From: Omphalotus guepiniiformis
Lineage: Eukaryota > Basidiomycota > Agaricomycetes > Agaricales > Omphalotaceae
Reading direction: 5' to 3'
Length of the DNA: 64,000 nucleotides
NCBI GenBank assembly: GCA_028554645.1
Contig: JAQOOI010000076.1
Coordinates: forward strand, 1,054,001-1,118,000
Shown here: positions 1-10,900 of the stretch, one piece after another
Position numbering within the stretch: position 1 is the first letter of the stretch
Layout of the letters: each line of letters begins with the position of its first letter
Notes under the pieces: model-generated
Told to the model about the DNA's origin: nothing
The model's database searches: none
The model's input: the letters and a program-made list of their open reading frames with translations, nothing else
Program-made: the position numbers and the translations under genes

Positions 1-255
1 CATTTCGTGCTACAGCTCATCATGTACTGGTACGGTATTCCGAACCAACAGACAGGCATGAATCTCGCTACATGCATATGGCAAAGTCGAAAACATGCCA
101 TAGCAGCCAATTCCCGTCCTCACCACATACGTGCGATGCAACTGGCTGCAAGTTCCTACGAAGTTTACGATTTAGAACGTCACGTCCTTCGTAAAGTTGC
201 TGGACAACCACACGTTACATTAGAACTGTTTACTGGAGGCGATATTGGTTGGTGA
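1..255 (+). CDS. C-terminal exon of a conserved fungal protein (UPF0643-like), cut by the left edge
   Basis: The frame is open from base 1 (HFVLQLIMYWYGIP...) to a TGA at 253-255, so this is the last exon of a gene that begins to the left. The 84 visible residues include the segments SRPHHIRAMQLAASSYEVYD and LERHVLRKVAGQP and end in GGDIGW. This looks to me like the tail of the UPF0643 family of conserved fungal proteins, whose function is unknown. That assignment is from memory and not checked. No ATG lies near the start of the frame, which fits an internal exon. The gene is tandem with the GH76 gene downstream. Confidence 0.45.
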   Translation, partial: HFVLQLIMYWYGIPNQQTGMNLATCIWQSRKHAIAANSRPHHIRAMQLAASSYEVYDLERHVLRKVAGQPHVTLELFTGGDIGW

Positions 256-779
256 TAGAAGCAGGTTTTACCTATGTATTTGCTCTGACTGTTTGCTGTA
301 CCGCTTTCGATTATTCTACAACACTTATACCCGTAATTATTCTTCTGCACAGATTGACGATAACTCTCGATACCTTCAGTTGATATTCGCTTACGGGCCG
401 CCGAAGAGCAATCCAACTTGTGAACCTTGATCTTTCGCGGTATTTTCTTGATTCGAGAACGTAAAACCAGACCACGAATCGCAGGGATGAATTCAACGAA
501 GATCAATTACATCTAGAGAACCACATGCTTTGAAGTTTGTCGTCAGGATTTCAATTTGGAAATCATTCTGACTTGCAACAGTTTCAACTCTTCACAAGGC
601 GTCAATGCACATGTGCACATGTGATACAGGTTCATCAACCGTTCGTGTAGGCTTCATTGACACTTGTCGTGTGTGTTGCGATATCACGGGCTCATCAGAG
701 CAATGGTTATATTAGAGTCGAGCTTGTCTGTTTGCCCACCAAGATCAGTATGGTGTTCTGGTCGCCGACCTCATCAACT
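256..779. other. Intergenic region upstream of the GH76 gene
   Basis: About 0.5 kb between the first gene's stop and the GH76 start. The short antisense frames show no family resemblance or intron structure. It carries a 16-bp perfect palindrome at 608-623 and a TATA-like string (ttatatt) near 707, about 70 bp before the GH76 ATG. It presumably holds the terminator of the first gene and the GH76 promoter. Confidence 0.5.
608..623. repeat. 16-bp perfect palindrome made of two CACATGTG boxes
   Basis: The sequence CACATGTGCACATGTG equals its own reverse complement and consists of two adjacent 8-bp palindromes, each containing an E-box core (CANNTG). It lies about 157 bp upstream of the GH76 ATG, a normal place for an activator site. 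A role as a bHLH-type binding site is inference. Confidence 0.35.
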
Positions 780-2657
780 ATGATTGCAACAGCCCTCTTG
801 CTCTTTCTGCCAGCTGTCGCTCTTGCTTTCCCTACTCTACATGCGCGCGCCCAGTGTTCCGCAACATTAAGCACTGCTTTAGTATGTATGGTATATTCAC
901 CTCTACTCGCATCTCGCTGACATGCCGCATCTACTAGAGCGTTGCTCACACCTTGCAAGATCACTACTTCAACACCGGAAACGGTCAATACAACGGCGGC
1001 TCTCTCTGGACGGACGCCGTAAGTTACTGAGTATTGCGATGGCTGTACTGTTGACACAATCTTCATGTGCCAGAACACGCTGGAGGACCTCCACAACCTG
1101 ATGTTGGCTACCGGCACTGATGACTTCTCTACTGTCGCAGATAGTTCTTTCATCGGCCAGTCGGCTTTGAACAGCAACACCAACTGGGCTTCTCTTCTAG
1201 GTGGAAGTAATGATGATGCTGGCGTACGTTCCATCTCAGGAGTCCACACTACTGACCTGTTAAGTTCGCTTGAATTCTTCGTTTAGTGGGTAGTATTGTC
1301 CCTATGGAAGATGGCCGACTATAAAGTGGCACGGGGAATCTCAAACTATGGGTCCTATCTTGTAAGTTGCACTTCGTGATATACCTTCGGACCGGGTGTT
1401 AGATGTAAAAATATTTTTGTATTACAGAACGCTGCTGCCGAGATTTACGATATCATCGCCGGGCAATGGGACGATTCGACTTGTGGAGGTGGAGGCACGT
1501 GTGCTTCGATTGCCCTTGACAATGAATAGCATCAACTAACCCGTTCCAATGTAGTTTGGTGGTCGACCGCGCACACCTACAAGAATGCTGTTACCAACGA
1601 ATTGTTTCTCTTAGTTTCAGCTTCAGGTTATTTACGAGGAGCTGGCCAAACTTATCTTGATAACGCGAACAAGGTAGCAATTCCATGTCTCTGGGCCGTA
1701 TGTTTCGACCACTTACAATATTTCTTTGATAAGGTTTGGAGTTGGCGTGAGTTTAGCGCAAGGTCAGGTTCCCGCCGAGCGTTTTGTTGATATTTTTCGG
1801 AACCAGTGAGAAACTCTGGCATGCGGAACTCACAAGGTCTTTGGAACGATGGTCTGACAGATGCATGCCAGAATAACGGCCAGGTGGGAAATCAAATACT
1901 ATTCACGGCCATACAATACTTACTCGTTCTACTTTTGTCGCTCTCGCTCGTGCAGACTACATGGACGTATAACCAAGTATGAACATTGTGCTAGTTTTCT
2001 CGGGATACCAGACTGATTTCGTCGTTTGTATCAAAAATGAAATTTGCTTAGGGTGTAATTGCCTCCGGGTTAGCAGCTCTTTCGGTGGCTACAGGCAATT
2101 CGTCCCTCCTGGATGAAGCAGAAATTACACTCGATGCAACTGTGGCCCTTTTGACAGACGACAACATTCTCAGGGAGTCTTGTGACGACGCAGTCTCCGG
2201 GGGTTCTGTATGTGATGCTGATCAGGTCTGTGCGATTCAATTCGTATCCCTTGCGACAAATCTCATCGAGGTCACGCTATAGCAAATCTTCAAGGTGCTT
2301 CTTGGTTTTCGGTGCTCACGCCAGCAAAGGCTAATTACCATGTACCCATGTTTGATAGGGTGTCTGGACGAAGCATTTGCAATTTTATCTAGATAATGCC
2401 AACGATGCTGCTCGTACCGCGAAGTATAGTTCCTTCTTAGGCTCACAGTCCTCAGGCGTATACCATTATGGAACTGACGCTAACAATGATGTGGGCTCGG
2501 TGTGGTATGCACCTAATCAGGTAGGTCTCTGTACTGCGCTGATTGTTCTATCTCTGACATCTTGTTGCTATGATAGGGAGGATCGATCTTCACTCCGAAG
2601 ACTTCAGCTAGTGGACTAGCGGCCCATGTCGCAGCCGCAAAGTATGGCCCTTGCTAA
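780..2657 (+). CDS. Secreted glycoside hydrolase family 76 (alpha-1,6-mannanase-like)
   Basis: A multi-exon gene for a secreted enzyme. The ATG at 780 opens a signal peptide (MIATALLLFLPAVALAF). An in-frame ATG at 750 would weaken the signal peptide, so 780 is preferred. The mature part gives the GH76 pattern exon by exon: LQDHYFNTGNGQYNGGSLW, NTLEDLHNLMLATG, the NDDAGWV stretch with the paired aspartates expected to be catalytic, VWWSTAHTYKNAVTNELFL, LWNDGLTDACQNNGQTTWTY, then GVIASGLAAL and a Cys-containing C-terminal repeat ending KYGPC. The family acts on alpha-1,6-mannan, including fungal cell-wall mannan and GPI-anchor glycans. No GPI-attachment tail is visible, so the protein is probably released. 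At least eight short introns are present and the junction before VWWS is uncertain. It is convergent with the minus-strand gene ending at 2773. Confidence 0.85.
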
Positions 2658-2772
2658 AGCCACAGCTGTGAAGATGGCAGGCGCCACGAATTTTGAAGGA
2701 ACAAGGATTGATTTGAGGCTCATTTCTTCACTTCGTTCTTTACATCGTTGTACAGTACTGTGCAAACGTACA

Positions 2773-4915
2773 CTACTCATGATCAGTGATAGCCTCGTCT
2801 TCTTCTCCCCACGATTCGATGGTATCTTGTGAACAGGATGGGCCCTCCGTTTCATCAACTTTCTCGCCAGTCTCACTGTGTCTTTTCTCACTGGGTCGTG
2901 CAATACGGTCGAGGGCGTCCAGTAATCCTGACTGCAGAAAAGAGACAGAGATTTTTAGTCTGCATACGACAGAATTTTTTTTTTTAAGTCTCGCCTTTAG
3001 ATGATTGAAATCTGAAGTCATGGCAGGAGAGGCGGACTTCCGTAGTGGAGATACATAAATACCAGGTGCCGGAGCAAAAGCCACCCGGGAATCTTGTGGG
3101 GACCGAGGAGCTTGTTCTGTGGGCGTGGACCGAATTGTACGGCAGGCCGTAGTCACACTACGTGGACAGCTGAGCTGATCGGGAGGCAAAGGGGGCTCGG
3201 AGGAGGGCGTAGTCCGAAATCGCAAGGGCGGCAGTGATTGAAGTCCCGTCTGTTTCGAGCCAAGTCTGTCTGCTCCTGGTGTTTGAGACTCATGCTCAAG
3301 CGTGTAACCAGCACCGTCGCTTGAGCTGGCCATTGGCAATTGATCGTTCGAAGTACTCCGCTCGCGAGCAGTCACCGGTCCATAAATTTCTTGCTCGACG
3401 GAAACGTCATCACTGGATTGAGGTAAGGTGCCGATCTCATCTTGATCCAGGTCATTTGTAGGCTCTTCAAGTGAACGTGAAGTTTTGCATACAGTGCTAG
3501 GTGTGAACGTTCTGTTGAACGGGGTCCACCGGAAGTCTATATCAGTATAGTCCAAGGCATGAGGAGATTCAGGGGGTTCAGATTGGTCTTCTGCAAGTGG
3601 AATTAGACGAGAAGCAAGAAAGCCAGGCCCAGGGGTCGAGAACGCCGCCGAGTAGCCGCGAGCATCATGAATTGGAGCTGAGTGAGCTAAGGGAAAAGTC
3701 TGGCAATCAGGAATAGTAGGAACATATTCAGACGGAAAGTCGAATTGGTGATGATCTAAAGGAGCAAAGGCAGTCGTTTTTTTCGTTTCGGGTACGAGTT
3801 CTGCGTTGGCGAAGACATTAAGGTCGTTGGTCGAATTTGGAAAACGCAACCTAGGGTGAATTGACAAGGTGGTAAGTGGGGCAAATTCAGGGTTGGCCTG
3901 AGTATTATCAAACGAAGCACAAAAGTGGTTAGTATCCGACGAATCGTTATGGGAAAATACAGCAGTCGAAAGCACGGGTACATGAGACTTTGGTGGAGCA
4001 GGACCAAAAATGGAGGAAGCAGGGCCGGGAGTAGAGAACGGCACGTAAATCGGAGAAGAGAACTCATCGCGAAGCATGCCTGAAGCATTTTCAGGCAGTA
4101 TGTCGTCATCGTCAGTGAGGTCGAGGACGTTATAGCTGTTCATGTTGATAGGAGACTCAAGAGTGCGGACATGGCTTTCTAGGTTTGATGAAGGCGAGTG
4201 GGGAGGAGAAAAGGCAAAGATATGGTCATGTTCATCTTTAGGAGAGTGAGTTTCCACAATATCTTGCATAGAAGGAGCTCCATCTTCCTGTGAGGAGCGC
4301 GGGAGAAGGAGACGTAGCGGATGTTCTTTGACGAGTGTACAGAAGGTCTCTGAAAGCCATGCCGGAAGAGAAACTTGGTTCCTGGCGCTAGAAAGCTTTT
4401 ATATCTCCAGTAAGCATCGATCCTAACGAAAGCTCTGTGAAGAAGGGACAAACCTGAGAACTACTATCTCCATCGCGTTCTACATCAGACCTCATTTTAA
4501 TCACTTGGAATCCTCGGCCAAGCGCTCCAGCTTGAAGTCCATCGTACGAGTTCAATGGTGTCTGAGGAGCTCCATAGCTGCTGACTGACGAGGATCCTAC
4601 GGATCGCGCGCGTTTGCGAGATCCATTCGATTGCATAGGGGAGCAATACGTTGCGTTCATGCGCTCTACCATTTGATCAAACTTGGAGTTCAGTCCAGTT
4701 TTTTGACGTTTGAGTGCCGGCGCAGTATCTGCACAGAAAAATTAATGCCATCGGACGAGTTCGAAGGTGCAAAAGAGTGACCAACCTCTAGAAGAAAACA
4801 ATGTCGACCTGGGCAGGATTTAGCCTACGGTTATACTTATGGTTTTAACTACTACTGACCCATTTTCAGTTTCTTCAGCGAGTAACTCGGAGAAAATGCG
4901 ACTCCTTGCGGGCAT
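2773..4915 (-). CDS. Unrecognised Ser/Pro-rich, largely disordered protein
   Basis: I do not recognise this protein. The last large exon (4269 down to 2773) is open for about 500 codons. Splicing a roughly 57-nt intron near 4399-4455 joins SSSQ to LSSARNQVSLPAWLSETF, an ordered-looking segment followed by KEHPLRLLLPR. The remainder is rich in Ser, Pro and Asp, contains an acidic LDLTDDDD patch, and has repeated FSTPGP motifs (near residues PFSTPGPASS and AFSTPGPGFL). A short basic N-terminus (MPARSRIFSELLAEE) is supplied by a small first exon at 4915-4860. Joining that exon to the next one in frame needs either a weak donor or a 2-nt microexon. A 36-nt in-frame stretch near the C-terminus also looks like an intron. 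The composition suggests a regulatory or scaffold protein, but no function can be given. It is divergent from gamma-glutamyltransferase. Confidence 0.6.
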
Positions 4916-5232
4916 TCGTCCAAGTTGAAGATAGAGGAGTAGAAACACTTTGAATTGGTATATGCGCGCAAGAGACCCGTGACGGCGATGTCTCGCGTAA
5001 CATTGTTATTGGAGATCCTTCTTTGCATCCCAATACTAGCAGAACTCCCGAGTTCAGTTCATCGAGCTCGTATTATCTCTTCACAACGATGGACGGTGAC
5101 ACTTTGGAATGACTTTCGTCTGTACGATAACACAAGGGACTCTCACGTCGTTATCTCTGCTGACAAATGGTGCTATCATATTCATTTTCAGCTTACTGAG
5201 TGCAACCACTGCAGGTCTACCACAGATTTCTC
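4916..5232. promoter_or_regulatory. Divergent promoter region (Ser/Pro-rich gene / gamma-glutamyltransferase)
   Basis: A 317-bp gap between two divergent start codons, so it must carry both promoters and leaders. I see no clear TATA box or known operator. Short frames on the plus strand here lack a convincing start and share nothing with a known family. Confidence 0.5.
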
Positions 5233-7663
5233 ATGGCAGATCCTTTCTCTGGAGCTGGAAGGCTCTCTTCAGAGAAAACTGGGCTGGTCGTAAATGCTTA
5301 CTCTACATCCGAGTTACCTCTCCCAGTTCCTTCCCCTCGCAGTAGACTGGCGCAAAGGTCTGCGCACACAGTGCAACTTATTTCTGTCCTGATTGCTGCT
5401 TGCTTCCTCGGCACCTTGACTTTTCTCCGCATACCTCAGCCTCATGTAACACAAGCGCGTAACCCAGCATACCTGATTCAGGCCCAGAACGGTGCTGTCG
5501 CGTCAGAGAACAAGCGATGCTCAGATATTGGTGTTGCGGTATTGAAGGACGGAGGGAACGCTATCGATGCTGCTATCGCCTCCACCCTGTGTATCGGTGT
5601 TGTGAATATGTTCTCGTGAGTAGTCTGACTATGTTCATGTCTTCCTACCGGGATACTTGAAGTAAGAATTTTCCAGATCAGGAATAGGTGGAGGCGGTTT
5701 CATGACTGTCAGAATTCCTCCATCCACTCCAAATGGATCATCTGAAGTATACGCGGTAGACTTTCGTGAGACGGCTCCATCGTTGGCCAACACCACGATG
5801 TTTCCTCCTGGATCTAATTCTTCTCAATTTGGGGGGCTGTCTGTTGCCGTTCCTGGGGAACTTCGTGGTCTAGAAGAAGCACACAGAAGATGGGGCTCCT
5901 TACCTTGGAAACGACTTGTTCAACCTTCGGTCAATCTTGCAGCTGGCTGGAACATCGATGTAGAACTAGGGAGGCGGATACCGGTATGTATATTTAACCT
6001 GAACTTGCAGATAGTATTTGAACGAAAACCGATCTACCAAGTGGTTTGCAGAGTTGATGCTCGGAAACCCGGACTGGAGCGCCATATTTGCACCTCAGGG
6101 TGTGTTTCTGAAAGAGGGGGAACTAATCCGTCGCACTAACCTTTCCCGGACCCTTGCCGTTATTGCCTCGGAAGGAGCCGATGCTTTTTACAAGGTTTGA
6201 AAACCTCAAATGAATGCAAGTAAAGTCTCTTACTGAGTAAGCCATAGGGACCAATTGCGGATTCTTTGATTCGCAAGATCCGTGCTACAGGTGGAATCGT
6301 GTCCCACGCAGATCTTGAGAATTACAAAGTCAAAGTGTACCCGGCGCTACAAGGCACGTATCTGGACAAGAAGATTTACACTCCAAAAGCGCCAACGTCG
6401 GGGCCAGGTGCGTGTCCAATGATTTCAGTGTCTATCTCCCCAGGTTTATGCATTCATGCAGCGCTCATTCATATGCTCAATCTTTTGGAGAAGGATGACT
6501 TTTCCGAAAGGACGGGGCTGAACACCCACAGAATAGTAGAAGCGATCAAGTTTGGTTTTGCTGCAAGGTATGTCATCTGTCTTCTCCCGTCTGTCAACAC
6601 GGTTTTACATCAATTCAGGTCACGAATAAGTGATCCTGCTTTCCGGAATGATACCGCTATTATACGAGAAATACCTACTAAAGCTTTTGCAGCTACAGTA
6701 TGGCCCAACATTACAGATGTATGTAACACCATTTCGTGCAGCACAAATGATACTGAAAGTTGATCAAGGACTACACACACCCTCCGGAATACTACAACAT
6801 AATACATGATATGCCCGAAGATCATGGGACAGTAAGTTAAGCCCCGCCGTGACTATTGGGTAGCAGGGTCTCATGAGTGCCAGAGTCACATTTCAGTCCT
6901 TGACAAAAATGAGATGGCAGTTGCTGTTACCTCTACCGTCAATCTTGTGTTTGGATCGCAAGTTCTCGATCCAGAGACCGGGGTCATTCTTAATGACGAG
7001 GTATAAGAGTTTTTTTTTCATCTATCTAGCTGAACTGGCACCTTATAGATGGATGACTTCAGTGTACCCGATACACCTAATGGATTCGGCTTATGGCCCT
7101 CTCCTTGTGAGTTCATTTCTTCAGGCCTTGAGGTCATTGTTGCTTATTTCGCTAGTCAATTATCCCGAGCCCGGGAAACGCTCGTTATCATCTACGGTGC
7201 CTTCCATTTTAGAGCACGCTGATGGCTCTTTCTACCTCTCCATCGGAGCTTCGGGAGGCTCTCTGATTTTTCCAGCAGTATTCCAGACTCTACTTAATTT
7301 GCAGTGGGGATTGGACCTGAGCGAAGCGATTGAATATGGTCGAGTTCATAACCAAGTATATCCATCTATAACCGTGGTTGACGATATATATCGTGATGAC
7401 TTGGTAGATGCTCTTCGAATCCGTGGACACAATATTACGAGTGAGTATAATCTGATATGATCGGCTATGTGCAAGCTCTGATCTCTGCCGCCAGTAATGG
7501 ATATTAATCGTGTCGCTGCTGTCGTTAATGCGGTGATGAAAGACAAGAACTCCAATATAATATTTGGTAGGTGGCTCTACGCGGATATCTTCTGTGTGTG
7601 TGGCTCATGTCATACTCAGCTGCAAGTGACTCGAGAAAGAACGGCATTGCCGCTGGGTACTAA
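5233..7663 (+). CDS. Gamma-glutamyltransferase (glutathione hydrolase), membrane-anchored
   Basis: Cleaves the gamma-glutamyl bond of glutathione and transfers the glutamyl group. It is made as one chain that self-cleaves at a threonine. The first exon encodes an N-terminal cytosolic tail and a signal anchor (VQLISVLIAACFLGTLTFL), so the enzyme should be a type II membrane protein of vacuole or surface. Family blocks follow in order: NGAVASENKRCSDIGVAVL, GGNAIDAAIASTLCIGVVN, GIGGGGFM, VDFRETAP, GLSVAVPGELRGL, the DHGT/SHISVLDK cleavage site, STVNLVFGSQVLD, SSTVPSI and the oxyanion-hole segment GASGGSLIFPAV. The nucleophilic Thr codon (6829-6831) is the last codon of its exon, followed by a 52-nt intron. 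The C-terminus is RKNGIAAGY. Length, order and key residues are intact. ATG 5233 is the first in frame. Confidence 0.93.
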
Positions 7664-8201
7664 CTTGCAAAAGAAGTCATCCATCCCGCGTTGCACCCTG
7701 GCCTGGATACGATGATCACCTGCCCCATATACGTGTGCTACTATGGGAGTCGCTCATTACCTCCTGTACATCTTGAGCTAGAATTTACACCACATAACAG
7801 ACTGCCTTGCTTCTCACCGGGTATATTACATCGTGTATACCATACTTCCATTCCAATTAGGGTGAATTTTCGACACCAGCAATGGTTTAAGTGGACAGAG
7901 CAATGTGGTAGGAGAGGTGCGGAGTCGGTCATATGATGGCCCACGGTAAAACCAAGGATTCAAACTGTGAATCAGGGAATGTATGTCTCTCGTAAATGAG
8001 TTGATGTTCTTGTCACTGGACGTTCAAACGCTAGTGGCTTTCAATTATTGCTGGAAATTTTGTTGAAAGAGGGTCGGGGGTCCCGGGCGTAGTTCGAATT
8101 GCCGAGTGTGCCGACAGGCTTAAGCCGTCAACGAACTGTATAACCATGGCACGATGCTGGCTGTAATCATTGCACCTTGACCAGACTTCTTGAAGTGCAA
8201 T
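7664..8201. other. Intergenic region between gamma-glutamyltransferase and signal peptide peptidase
   Basis: 538 bp between two tandem genes. The short frames on both strands have no introns or family resemblance. It presumably holds the terminator of the first gene and the promoter of the second; no repeat or RNA gene is visible. Confidence 0.5.
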
Positions 8202-9654
8202 ATGGCAGAGGTGAAAAGTACTGACTGGGATCTTATATCATCCTATGCTGGTCTACTTGGCCTTGCCTGCATTTCCATATATGCTGGTGCTGTTGGCTCA
8301 TTGCCGGTACGTGTCTTTTACTTCTTGACTTTTATCTTCGAAGTCTTAGCTCAGATCTCTTAGAAATCAAAGAAACACTCCCAAGAGACAAAAGGGACCG
8401 AAAGCGAAGATGAAGATGAAGAAGAGATTCCGGAACGGGTCTCCCTCGATGACGCGTGGTTGTTCCCAATTGTACGGCGGCACATTGCACTGTTCTCCGC
8501 CATTCTCAAACTCATGATCTCAACTTAGATTGGCTCCGTGGTTCTTTTTGGGCTCTTTCTAGTGATCAAATACTTCGGCAAGGAGTGGATAAACTGGCTC
8601 CTAGGCTGGTACTTCTCTGTGGCTGGGGTTGGCAGCGTATGGAAGGTAAGTTACCACTATGTAACTTCTTTAGCCTTCTGACTTACTTTGTTTCGTGCAT
8701 ATAGTCCTCGACATCACTCGCGCAATTCCTGCTTGGAGCAAAACGATGGAAGCAATTCCAACGCTTCACCCTCAGCTTCAAGAAGGGCCGTACCGATATG
8801 TGTTCACAGCTTAACACTCAAAGCAACCACTGATTATCCATACTTGATTAGATATCTTCTCGTTTTCATGGCGAACTCCTTCACTATTTCTCTTCCCTCT
8901 CGCGGTAGCACCCTCTGTGCTGTATAAGATATCTGCTGCCAGTCGCAGGTCGGTACTGCTGACAGATATTCTATCTATGTCGTTTTCGCACAACGCACTC
9001 TCGTTATTGAAGCTTGATTCGTTCAAGACTGGGACTGTTCTTCTCTCGGGTTTATTCTTCTATGACATCTGGTGGGTTTTCGGGACTCCGGTGGTGAGAT
9101 GTGGCGTCGCTTTACTGTTTCACGCAGCAACTGATATTATGTGTCAGATGGTTGAAGTAGCAACTAGTCTCGATGTTCCTATCAAATTGCTTTGGCCCAA
9201 ATCTCTCTCGTTTGCAGACACCAAAGGTTTTACCATGCTTGGTTTGGGCGATATAGTCATTCCTGGCACGTTCATTGCACTGGGTCTGCGTTACGATTAT
9301 CACCAACATAGCAAATCGTCGAAGGACGGAGCTGAAAGCAAGGCCTTTCCCAAACCATTCTTCTATGCTTCAATGTTTGCGTACATCACTGGCCTGGTCA
9401 CCACCATGCTAGTCATGCATGTTTTCCAGAGAGCGCAGCCGGCTCTTTTGTATCTCAGGTGAGTTTTAAATACGCATGCATTGTCCATCAATGAATCTGA
9501 AATATCCTATAGTCCCGCATGTATTCTTTCCTTTGTGATTACAGCTGCGCTTCGCGGGGAGCTTGTGGATGCTTGGAATTGGACCGATGAAGCAGACTCG
9601 AAGGGCCAGAACAACGAGAAGAAAACGCGAACAGAGGAAAAGAAGAATCAATAA
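8202..9654 (+). CDS. Signal peptide peptidase (intramembrane aspartyl protease, A22B)
   Basis: A multi-pass ER protease of the presenilin/SPP class that cuts signal-peptide remnants and other membrane stubs within the bilayer. The three diagnostic motifs are present in order: YD in FFYDIWWVFGTPVM (catalytic Asp codon 9064-9066), GLGD in MLGLGDIVIPG (Asp codon 9250-9252), and PAL in RAQPALLYL (9439-9447). The N-terminal half has two hydrophobic segments separated by an acidic loop (ESEDEDEEEIPE). The C-terminus is hydrophilic and ends KKNQ, a dilysine KKXX signal that fits ER retention. The introns are short, and one donor (gtaccg, near 8787) was chosen because only it keeps the frame into SWRTPSLFLFPLAVAPSV. 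It lies tandem between gamma-glutamyltransferase and the GATA factor, with no obvious functional link. Confidence 0.92.
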
Positions 9655-9980
9655 AATCAGAATCGCTGCACTTGCGCGAGCATCGGGACTTCAATCAAGG
9701 GCTTGGACTCGGAGTGCGCGTAGAGCAGGGTCTAATGTAGGAAGGCGCCCGCGCGGCGGCGCGGTCTATCGCAAATCGCGTTCTGAAACTACATACATAC
9801 TTACTCAGTGTAAAGGGTCTGCCTAGCAACCGACGTTTCCCCCACGGTCCTCTATAAGCTGAATGCAGGTGCAAGGAGGTGCAAGGACAGAACAGTTGTG
9901 CCTGTGAACGAGAAGCTGCTGACAGTTGAAAATTTTTGGAATTGATGGAACGAATCATGGCCTATCATGGCTCCGATCGA

Positions 9981-10012
9981 ATAGGGTCAAGTAGGGTCAA
10001 GTAGGGTCAAGT
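9981..10012. repeat. Three-copy 10-bp tandem repeat
   Basis: The unit GTAGGGTCAA occurs three times head to tail; the first copy begins AT instead of GT, and a partial GT follows the third. It lies about 0.9 kb before the GATA factor ATG and 330 bp after the signal peptide peptidase stop. The unit resembles but is not the fungal telomere unit TTAGGG. Confidence 0.8.
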
Positions 10013-10217
10013 CTTATATACGTGTGGGATTTTCCTGAAACTTGAGTCCAGGTCGAAATGTGAGCATGCTGGCTTGAACTTTGCAGGAACCGAGAGCTAA
10101 CGTGTCACTGAGAAGCTGTGCTGATCTGATTTGAATCTATGAAACCTGTACATACAGTATGTACTCACAATGCGCATAAGCACATACATATGTATATTCT
10201 GAGGGTGGAGCTCTAAG

Positions 10218-10225
10218 TATATAAG
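10218..10225 (+). promoter_or_regulatory. TATA-like box upstream of the GATA factor gene
   Basis: TATATAAG, a good match to a TATA element, lies 676 bp before the ATG at 10901. If it is used, the mRNA leader would be about 0.6 kb or contain an intron. The assignment rests on this short string alone. Confidence 0.25.
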
Positions 10226-10900
10226 CGTCAAAGTACTAGTACAGTGCAATTGAGCAAATGATGGTCCGGACTTATACCGGAACGTACCGAAACATACCGA
10301 AAGACCTCCGTGAGTATCCGCGAACCTCCGCAACCTTATACGGTTGTGCCGACAGAATGAAATATAGTGTATGTATGAGCGCTCTGCCTACTTACAATTA
10401 GCGAATTAAGGTGGGGGTGGAATGAACAAGAAAAGAAACATAGCCTTCTATTTTCGTGCAATTACATAATTTCTGCTGCGATTGAGGCAAAGCAGAACCT
10501 GTTGGCCGCGGGGTATGTAGGCAGCCAGTCTGAGTGAAAACCTTTGGAACTTTGGAACACTCAGAAGTAGTATACATACATATTTTGCTTCACCTATGAA
10601 CTCTTAACATTCAAACATTCTGTTTGTTGGTTTGCTGGAAGGATCTCAAAACAAAACGATGCAGTCGCTTGACGGAGAGCCGTGATGGTGTCGCACAACA
10701 CCGAAGGTGATGCGCCTGGGCTGGGTTGGAACTGCCGAAAGAGGAAGGAGAGACTGATGGCATCTAGCACGTGACTAGTGATCGGATGATCAATTTGACG
10801 AAGAAAAATTTGGAGCCGGGGGGTGTCCGGGGACCAGACGCGTGGACGGACCGTTGTAATTAGTACTTGATTCGAAGCAGCGAGTGTCCTGTTGTCCCTC

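Larger units (their letters stand above)
9655..10900. other. Long intergenic region / promoter and leader of the GATA factor gene
   Basis: About 1.25 kb without a supportable gene. It contains a 10-bp tandem repeat at 9981-10012, a TATA-like TATATAAG at 10218-10225, and a stretch around 10262-10335 with repeated TACCGA and CCTCCG words. A long untranslated leader would fit a nitrogen-regulator gene, but the transcript start cannot be placed. The antisense frames across 10594-11053 are shadows of the GATA gene and show no family features. Confidence 0.5.

Noticed and set aside
707..1249. 180-codon open frame antisense to the GH76 gene
   Set aside because: It lies entirely across GH76 exons whose translation matches the family; the antisense product has no recognisable features and is a shadow frame.
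9981..10012. The TAGGG-containing repeat as an interstitial telomere
   Set aside because: The unit is 10 bp (GTAGGGTCAA), not TTAGGG, and only three copies are present.
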